Below, one piece after another: positions 50,521 to 64,000 of a stretch of DNA of 64,000 bases; position 1 is the first letter of the stretch; every line of letters starts with the position of its first letter. Origin of the DNA: Polyporus tsugae (lineage: Eukaryota; Basidiomycota; Agaricomycetes; Polyporales; Polyporaceae); NCBI GenBank assembly GCA_024305745.1, contig JAHRBS010000013.1, positions 2,666,001-2,730,000 on the forward strand, in the 5' to 3' direction. The translations under genes and the position numbers were made by a program. Under the pieces are notes generated by a model. It was not told the DNA's origin, searched no databases, and worked only from the letters and a program-made list of their open reading frames with translations.

Positions 50521-51720
50521 AGGGTGGGCCCGGTGGGGGTGGGGGTCACTGGTGGTGGGGGTCAGCGCTGCTGGCTGAGCCTCTGGGGATCCGGGCAGGA
50601 TTTACTTATAAGAAGGACATGACAGGTATCACTCAACCCAGTCGAGTGATGCACGACGATTCTGCCCCCCCCCCCCCCCAATGCCGGCTGTCCCGAGTGG
50701 TGTTGTAAGTATAGGCAATGGCATACCGCGAAACGAAACGGATCACTTACAACACATTCCGTCGAACCGGACGCACTGCAGATGAGATTGTGAGGAGATT
50801 ATGGGTATCATGGTACTATATACGTAGTCCGAGACCAAGCAACCATTTAGATGAACCGACGAATGTCAACTTGAATAGTGACGTATTGGACGTGGGGTGG
50901 CGATGCAATAGACGACGTTGGCGCGGCCTATCGAGGTAACAAAATACTTATTGCATGTTTCTCGCCGCGAAAGCTTCCGCCGTTGGCACATCGCCAACAG
51001 CTTCTCTGCTGGTGGCGTAGGGGTCAGACTCATGTGGACCTTCGTTATGAAGACATCTCCTTTGGAACACGGCGAATAGTCTCTCTGTTAAATGAATGGC
51101 GTGTCTCCGTCGGCTCTGAAGATGGTGGCTGAAGCTGTTGTACATGATAGGGTTCGCATTGACGTTGCGCCGGTGTCTTCGTATTGACAGGGTGCCAAAG
51201 GCACTGGCGGTGAGAGTCAGCGCTGCTGGCTATGACTCTGGAGATGGGGACAGGCCCGGCTTATAAGACCCAATCGACGGCTGGGTGATAATGTCCAGTC
51301 AACCTAATTGAATGCTGGGATGATGTTGGCTCTTATCGGTGACCTGGAGGCTGGAGCGGACGATGTTATGGCTATAGGAATGGTAAGCTGCGAAACGCGA
51401 TAAACTTACACTCCCGGACGCACTCCAGCTGGATCATGAAGTACTAATGGGAACCGGGGATAGGCACCATGATACTATACACGTAGTGCGAATCTAAGCA
51501 ACAGTATAGATGAACGTTAACGGACAAGACGGAACTCCACCTTCAAGACCAGTAGTGACTCACGTATTGGACGGGCAGGCGATGCAACAGATGACGACAT
51601 TGGCCAATAGCACGGCCTGCCGGGTGACATCATGTCGCATATTCTTCGCTGCGAAAGCTTCTGCTACATAGTAAACATGGCGGTGGTCAGATTGGAAGAT
51701 GGTGCGGTGGCAGAGGCAGT
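50521..51720. repeat. Diverged tandem duplication of about 0.65-0.7 kb
   Basis: Copy A (about 50521-51170) and copy B (about 51186-51720) share blocks in the same order: GTCAGCGCTGCTGGCT (50561 and 51216), TTATAAGA (about 50609 and 51261), a GCGAAACG...ACTTACA...CGGACGCACT block, CGTATTGGACG...GGCGATGCAA, and GCGAAAGCTTC (50967 and 51651). The offset drifts from 655 to 684 bp. Copy A carries a C15 run (50665-50679). Minus-strand donor-like GTAAGT and a hydrophobic segment (AVLLANVVICCIACPSNT, copy B) suggest exons of a dead membrane-protein gene, but this is weak. Confidence 0.5.
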
Positions 51721-52697
51721 GCATTACGGTGACTTACACTGCTCATGCATGGGGCCACATGCTGAGTCCGAGAGATTACCGAACGCGGTAAAATGCCAGT
51801 GTAATGAAAAGATCGACTGTCATCTTTTGGTCCCGATAAGGTCGACCAGCAACGGAGACATTGACATGACTCTAAGTGTAATGCCAGTGTATGCCTGAGT
51901 TTCCAAGAGAGGGCGACTGCTAACGTTGAAGGTCCTCAAACGTGGGCCATTCGACTCGGAACAACACGTGACGATAGGCTGTGACGGAGCCGTAACACGT
52001 GACTGAGTAAGTGCTATATTTAGTCTAGTAAGGCGTTCGTGACAAACCAAACTAAACCAAGTCTAACCAAGTTCAAGTAGGTTCAAGTTGATGAGGCTAA
52101 GTAAGCTCAGGCTTCCCCGCCCAGGTCTTAGTTTATCAACTTGAGTTGGATGCTCTCTAAGGCTCAAGAGGACCCCGGTACAATTCGGATGGAGATGTCC
52201 ATACCATGGGGGCCATCCCAAGAACTCCTTGGAGCAGTGAGAGCCTCCGAGTCCGTCCGAGTCGGCATCAGATTCCCACAAACTGTCCGAAGGTCGATTT
52301 ATCGCCGTCCAAGCTGCAAGAGACAGGCCCTATCATCCATGTCACGGTTGTACTATTACGCCCCTTCTTCGTAGAGCCATGATAGATCTAGACAACGCGA
52401 TGTGCACGACTCGGAATCGATCGACGCCATCTCAACTCCCACAGCCCCAGAAAATTTGACAAAGAGGGTATAGCAACGCACATGGTGCGGTCTGCTTAGG
52501 ACATGGAACAGAAAGCAATGTTGTCCCTCTTGACGTCGATGTCCACAAGGACCCCGGATCGATTCTGACCCCACAGGAAAATGCGATATCGTGATTCACT
52601 GCACGGAAAAGAGTCTGAGTGGAGCGAAACCATCTATTCATACGGATAAATAAATACCAATCCCTGCACGCACCAGTACAATGCAATCCCTCTCACC
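51721..52697. other. Intergenic region, no gene supported
   Basis: Only short frames on both strands, none with recognisable features. It links the tandem duplication to the nested inverted-repeat elements. Confidence 0.35.
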
Positions 52698-53562
52698 GAG
52701 GGCAACCTCCAATGATTCCTGCGGAATCATTTGCGGAATAAGAAGCGGAGTGTGAAAATATGAACTCAAATATCAGAACCGGGAAAGCATCGAGAGGAAC
52801 ATTAGGGGTGGTCAAAGTTGACGATTTTGGTGCGATTCTGAGAGCGATTCTGCTGCGATTCTGGGACCCAGAATCGCGATCAAAATCGCGCCCACTCTGA
52901 CCACCCCATCCGAAAACGCGATTTTGATGGTGATTCTGGACACGATTATGAACACGATTCTGAGCTGGGGCAGAATCGCAACGCCAGAATCGCGATTCTG
53001 GAGGCAGAAGCGGCTCTGGAGCCGCTTCTGCGATTCTGCGCGATTCTGGCAGAATCGCGATTTTGGGACCAGAATCGCGTTCAGAATCGCCTCCCAGAAT
53101 CGTCCCCAGAATCGGACGAAATCGTCCACTCTGACCACCCCTATTTACAATGATTTTCTGAGTGAATCCGGCATTCAACCAGGGGATACATATGGGAAGA
53201 AGACAGCGTGAATCTCATATGATTTCTAGGATTATGTCTTGAGAGTAATGCAGGACTCATTTCCCATGATTCTGACAGACTCATGGTGAAAATTTCCATA
53301 TTAGGCAGATATCTACATGTTTCCGGAGGAATCATTTGGGGGACCATGTGTTATGGTGCCCGAATTTTTTCGGCGCATGATTGCTCAGTCCAAATATTGG
53401 ATTCATGTTCTACATTACTTTCTGACTTTCATCGAATAATTCGTCAGGAACCTCACGCTCTGGTTCTGCCATGTTTCCCGGTATCTCATTAAAAGATTAA
53501 ATTTTCACACTCCGCTTCTGATTCCGTGCATGATTTCGCAGGAATCATTGGAGGTTGCCCTC
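52698..53562. mobile_element. Outer inverted-repeat (MITE-like) element, about 865 bp including an insert
   Basis: The left end (52698-52760) and the right end (about 53500-53562) are about 63-bp inverted repeats, starting GAGGGCAACCTCCAATGATT and differing at roughly six positions. Weaker inverted similarity runs further inward (an ACCGGGAAA...CAT block on each side). Without the 337-bp insert the element is about 526 bp. It has no transposase frame. I could not find a convincing target-site duplication, so its superfamily stays open. Confidence 0.65.
52805..53141. mobile_element. Inner MITE, 337 bp, nested in the outer element
   Basis: The ends are inverted repeats starting GGGGTGGTCA, similar for about 55 bp, and flanked by TA on both sides (52803-52804 and 53142-53143). 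The body is a dense mixture of GATTCTG/CAGAATC units in both orientations, giving strong fold-back potential. An extra internal copy of the terminus (GACCACCCC at 52899-52907) divides it into two palindrome-like parts. It has no coding capacity. The TA duplication points to a Tc1/mariner-type (IS630) transposase acting in trans. Confidence 0.7.
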
Positions 53563-54637
53563 AGTGTCTATCGTCATGGTCGTAAGCATAAATCATAAGC
53601 GTCCACAGGGAACGTAAGGTATCAAGGAACTGTTTACCAAATACTAAGCACGGTCTCCGGACCCCGTGCACGCGAATGTATGCTAGCCGAGCGTACGCAT
53701 GTGTAAACCAACGTCGACAACGTAAACACCGAATTCGGCCGGCGGTCGAGAATTGCATCTAGAACTGGTTCCGATAACGGAAGGAAGGGAAAGGGAGGGC
53801 ATTAACCATAGCAATGGGTGTGTGGGTGCCAGGTGGGAAGGATCCGCAGCCGGTGGTGCGACGCGAAGGAATTCGAAGTAGTGAACAGTGAGGGGTGGGC
53901 GGGGCTAGGTCGGAGGCGAGGGAGACGGTGATGGTGGTAACCGGACGCCATCGCGCCAGAAGGGATGGCTCTACGATAATAAGTCGTAACAGACGGATGG
54001 GAAGCGTCTGTGGAGTCTATACTACTAGTTCTAGCGAGGCGTGTCAGAGTCCGAATCCGGGCTGCGGGACCGTAATATCGAACGAGAGTGTCGAGCGCAC
54101 AAGAAGTCGTGAGCACAAAATTAGCAGCGTCGTCGCGGCGGAATACAATTATGTCGTGGGAGTCTGAAGCAGAGCGCGAAGAGCGAAGAGCGGACGTCGG
54201 TAGAGATGGAGGGGTAGGTATGTATGAATGGATGTGATGGTACACGACAGACACAGAGAACAGTATGCAGAGTGGTGGCATCTATAGTGGGCATGAGAAA
54301 AGAAAAAAAGAGATCACGATGAGATGGAGATGGGGTTGGCAAAGCAGCTCGTCCGGGGGTATATCGTCTGGAACATAAAATGACACGTCAACAGATCTAG
54401 CACAATATCACAATCGTACAGTACGTAGTGTCGCAGCGTCGCCACCTCCTCCTCAAGTCTGACGCCCGCTGCCAGGGGCCAAATACAACCTTCTTCGTCT
54501 CTCCGCCGACCTCCTTCCACGACGAAGCAGCGAAGTTCGAACCTTCAACACATTTCCCGACACAGATACGGAGACTCGAGACGCGTCTCGTCGAGCCTGG
54601 CACCACCCACTCCCGCCATGCCCGCGCCCGAGCTGAC
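53563..54637. other. Intergenic region downstream of CreA
   Basis: Contains the 3' flank and probably a long 3' UTR of the CreA gene. A minus-strand frame at 53802-54281 is low-complexity Ser/His/Thr sequence and is not accepted as a gene. Confidence 0.4.
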
Positions 54638-62101
<7,464 letters not shown>

Positions 62102-63241
62102 CTAGATGGCCACGGAAGTTGTGGCCTTGATCTTCGCCAGCTCATCCAGCAGCCTCGCCCGCTCGTTGAGCAGCGCAAGCGTGTACTCCGTCGTCGGAGC
62201 GTTGTGCGGGGTGATGATACGGTGCGGCCCGCTCCCGGAGTGGGCTTGTGGTTGCGCATGGGGGGACGGGCGGAGCTGCGACAGCGATGCGGACAATCCA
62301 GAGTACGACTTCGCCCGACGACTGGTGGACGCTGACAATGGTGCGCTGGGCGGGGAGCGTCGGTCATAATAGAACTGGAGCTCTGACTTTTCATCAGCCT
62401 CGTCTATCCACCCGTCGTAGCGGAAGGGGAGAGGGATCTTCGCAGGGGGTGGTAGGTCCTCCTTCTCCTCTTCGTGCTCGTCCAGAGTCGCGCAATGGCA
62501 TATGGACGTCGCGGTTGACATGTCGGGTTCGCGGTTGAGGACAAACGATGGATCCTCGACTTCGTGAATACAGCGTGGCGGTGGTCGGCCAGTGCCCGTC
62601 GAGGACGTGCTACGGCGGAGGGCTGGGAGCGAGGGCAACTCGGGAAGAGTGTGGGTAAGGGACGTGAGCTGCTCGGACGCGAAAGACGACATGCTCGTGT
62701 CGGAATCGGCCACGCCAGTGTGTATCATGGAGAGATTCGAGTGCACGCCGCTTGTTATGGTGGAGTGTGTGGATGGGGAAGTCGCGCGGCGGCGGGCATT
62801 GGACGGTAAGGATGGAGGTTGGTCGTCCCCTGGCTGTGACGGACCTGCAAGGAGACCCTTGCGCCTCCCAAGCCAACAGAGGAGCTCACCGATGAACTCG
62901 ACCTCCTCCTCCTCCCCAGCGGCGAGCCGACGCGGGTCGACCTCGCTCAGCCCTACGTCCTCGCCGCCGAGTACATCACTCTCGAACACCCCGAGGAAAA
63001 CCTTCATCGCTTGTACCTTGTTCGCGAAGTCGCGTGACGCACGGATTGCGGGAGGAACAGGAAGGCGTGACTGGAGAATGGACTCCAGGATACCAAGAAG
63101 GAGGCCAGGCGTTAGGTCCCATGGCGTCTCGAGAGCGAAAGGGAGGGAGATGCTCAGCTTGTCGATGAGTTCGTTCAGACTATCCACAAGATCGGGAGTG
63201 CTGTGCGCATGCGCGTGCAGGTCTGGGCGTAAGTAGTCCAT
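62102..63241 (-). CDS. DUF5745-like hypothetical protein
   Basis: A single-exon frame. I start at the Met at 63239-63241 (MDYLRPDLHAHAHSTPD), giving about 379 residues; the frame is open 42 codons further upstream. The N-terminal ~100 residues (LVDSLNELIDKLSISLPFAL, LTPGLLLGILESILQSRLP, MKVFLGVFESDVLGGEDVGL) look like the small helical, calponin-homology-like DUF5745 domain found in CEP95-type centrosomal proteins. The middle is Ser/Thr-rich and disordered, with acidic and proline-rich segments. The C-terminus is a short helix, LALLNERARLLDELAKIKAT, probably a coiled coil. A cytoskeletal or centrosomal link is inference from the domain resemblance only. No neighbouring gene helps. Confidence 0.7.
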   Translation of the reverse strand: MDYLRPDLHAHAHSTPDLVDSLNELIDKLSISLPFALETPWDLTPGLLLGILESILQSRLPVPPAIRASRDFANKVQAMKVFLGVFESDVLGGEDVGLSEVDPRRLAAGEEEEVEFIGELLCWLGRRKGLLAGPSQPGDDQPPSLPSNARRRATSPSTHSTITSGVHSNLSMIHTGVADSDTSMSSFASEQLTSLTHTLPELPSLPALRRSTSSTGTGRPPPRCIHEVEDPSFVLNREPDMSTATSICHCATLDEHEEEKEDLPPPAKIPLPFRYDGWIDEADEKSELQFYYDRRSPPSAPLSASTSRRAKSYSGLSASLSQLRPSPHAQPQAHSGSGPHRIITPHNAPTTEYTLALLNERARLLDELAKIKATTSVAI

Positions 63242-63502
63242 GCTATGTACCCAGAGGAGAGGATGTCGAAGAAGGGAGACAGTGGGTGCAGACCGTACAG
63301 GGAGACGTCTCCGGGTGTTTGATCCACAGGGCCGAACCGCCGCGTCCTGCTTGGTCGTGTTGTGCAAAGGCCTCTGATCCTAACATGACCAAACACCCGC
63401 TCACTAGGAGGCGACGATATGACGTCACCAATCTGCTCGAGTTCCACGGCTCTTGAATCGATATTGCAAACTCAGAGCTAATCTCTACAAATGAATATTA
63501 TA

Positions 63503-63973
63503 TTAAACGGCAGGGCATATTACCACGTGCCTCTCATTTCTGGGCGTAAGTAGTGTCTCCGAAGATCCACCGTCATCAAGTTTCTGCGCTAGCGCTATCA
63601 CTGTTTTAGTTGCTTTCCTGTCGAGCTTACGACCAGTGAATTCGCTGATACCAGTATTGGGCAGCTTGGACAGTATGGTATAAACCTTGATCGCCGATAT
63701 CCGTCCTTGACTCGCGTGAATGTTGGCAGGACGCCTCTGGCACGATTCCCAACCCTGAACCTCCGAGAAAGCTATCCACGCGCAGGTTCGCGATGGCGGG
63801 ATGGTGATCGAGAGAGACTGAAGGGGTGGCAGGAGCGAGCCCCTCGCTTCTTCAACCATGCGGACCATAAGGTCGACGTCGATACGCCCTTTCATCTCGA
63901 AGCCGAAACTCGAGGGCTGGTGCTGGGATACGTTGCAGCAAGTCGTTGTCGCTTTTACGCAGACTCGGGGCTG
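63503..63973 (-). CDS. Possible 3' exon of an F-box/LRR-like gene cut by the window edge
   Basis: An open frame runs from the stop at 63503 up to an acceptor-like CAG near 63974. The segment DVDLMVRMVEEARGS...PPLQSLSI resembles the C-terminal part of Agaricomycete F-box/LRR proteins, which often end with a helix and a 'PLxSLxI' strand. The rest has no recognisable motif. The 5' part would lie beyond the window. Weak call. Confidence 0.25.
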   Translation of the reverse strand, partial: QPRVCVKATTTCCNVSQHQPSSFGFEMKGRIDVDLMVRMVEEARGSLLPPLQSLSITIPPSRTCAWIAFSEVQGWESCQRRPANIHASQGRISAIKVYTILSKLPNTGISEFTGRKLDRKATKTVIALAQKLDDGGSSETLLTPRNERHVVICPAV

Positions 63974-64000
63974 GTGAGTGCGTTGATTTGGGCCCTAGGT

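Noticed and set aside
53802..54281. 159-codon minus-strand frame downstream of CreA
   Set aside because: Low-complexity Ser/His/Thr/Arg sequence; more likely 3' UTR or intergenic.

Overview
The window looks like nuclear DNA of a filamentous basidiomycete, most likely an Agaricomycete (mushroom or polypore). Genes are split by many 50-75 nt GT...AG introns. The gene set is typical of wood- or litter-decay fungi: a polyporopepsin-type aspartic protease, a starch-binding glucoamylase, a fungal P450, DUF6533 membrane proteins, an F-box/LRR-type gene and a CreA/Mig1 regulator. There is no sign of bacterial, viral or organellar DNA, and no rRNA, convincing tRNA or CRISPR array.

Layout. 0.7-1.7 kb: a small putative zinc-binding protein (-). 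3.8-5.5 kb: a secreted trypsin-fold protease (-), divergent from the rRNA/tRNA cytidine acetyltransferase KRE33/NAT10 (+, 5.9-10.0 kb). 11.6-13.9 kb: a JEN-type monocarboxylate transporter (+). 16.2-18.1 kb: an F-box/LRR-type gene (-) with a probable frameshift. 18.7-20.8 kb: a URC1-type GTP-cyclohydrolase-II-like gene (+). 21.0-25.9 kb: Dicer (-), divergent from a voltage-gated K+ channel (+, 26.5-28.2 kb). 28.7-30.9 kb: a cytochrome P450 (-). 33.0-34.5 kb: a DUF6533 membrane protein (-). 35.9-36.2 kb: a Tc1-like MITE. 36.5-38.0 kb: an aspartic protease (-). 39.9-40.5 kb: a decayed relic of the F-box/LRR gene. 40.8-42.9 kb: a glucoamylase (-) that is intact except for one stop codon in its active-site motif. 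44.8-46.0 kb: a two-TM protein (-). 46.4-48.3 kb: dynactin p62 (-). 48.8-50.4 kb: a second DUF6533 gene (-). 50.5-51.7 kb: an old tandem duplication. 52.7-53.6 kb: one inverted-repeat element nested in another. 54.6-57.0 kb: CreA (-). 57-62 kb: no recognisable gene. 62.1-63.2 kb: a DUF5745-like protein (-). The right edge may cut an F-box/LRR-like gene.

Functional themes. Carbon use recurs: CreA, the JEN transporter (whose promoter has a cluster of SYGGRG CreA/Mig1-type sites) and glucoamylase, a class often under glucose repression. RNA biology is represented by Dicer and the ac4C acetyltransferase. Two extracellular proteases and a P450 fit a saprotroph. The 31-54 kb half is the accessory part, with MITEs, relic genes, paralogs and homopolymer tracts. 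The best second-look items are the single nonsense codon in glucoamylase, the nested inverted-repeat elements, the Tc1-like MITE, the paired F-box relics and a 14-nt microexon in the K+ channel pore.
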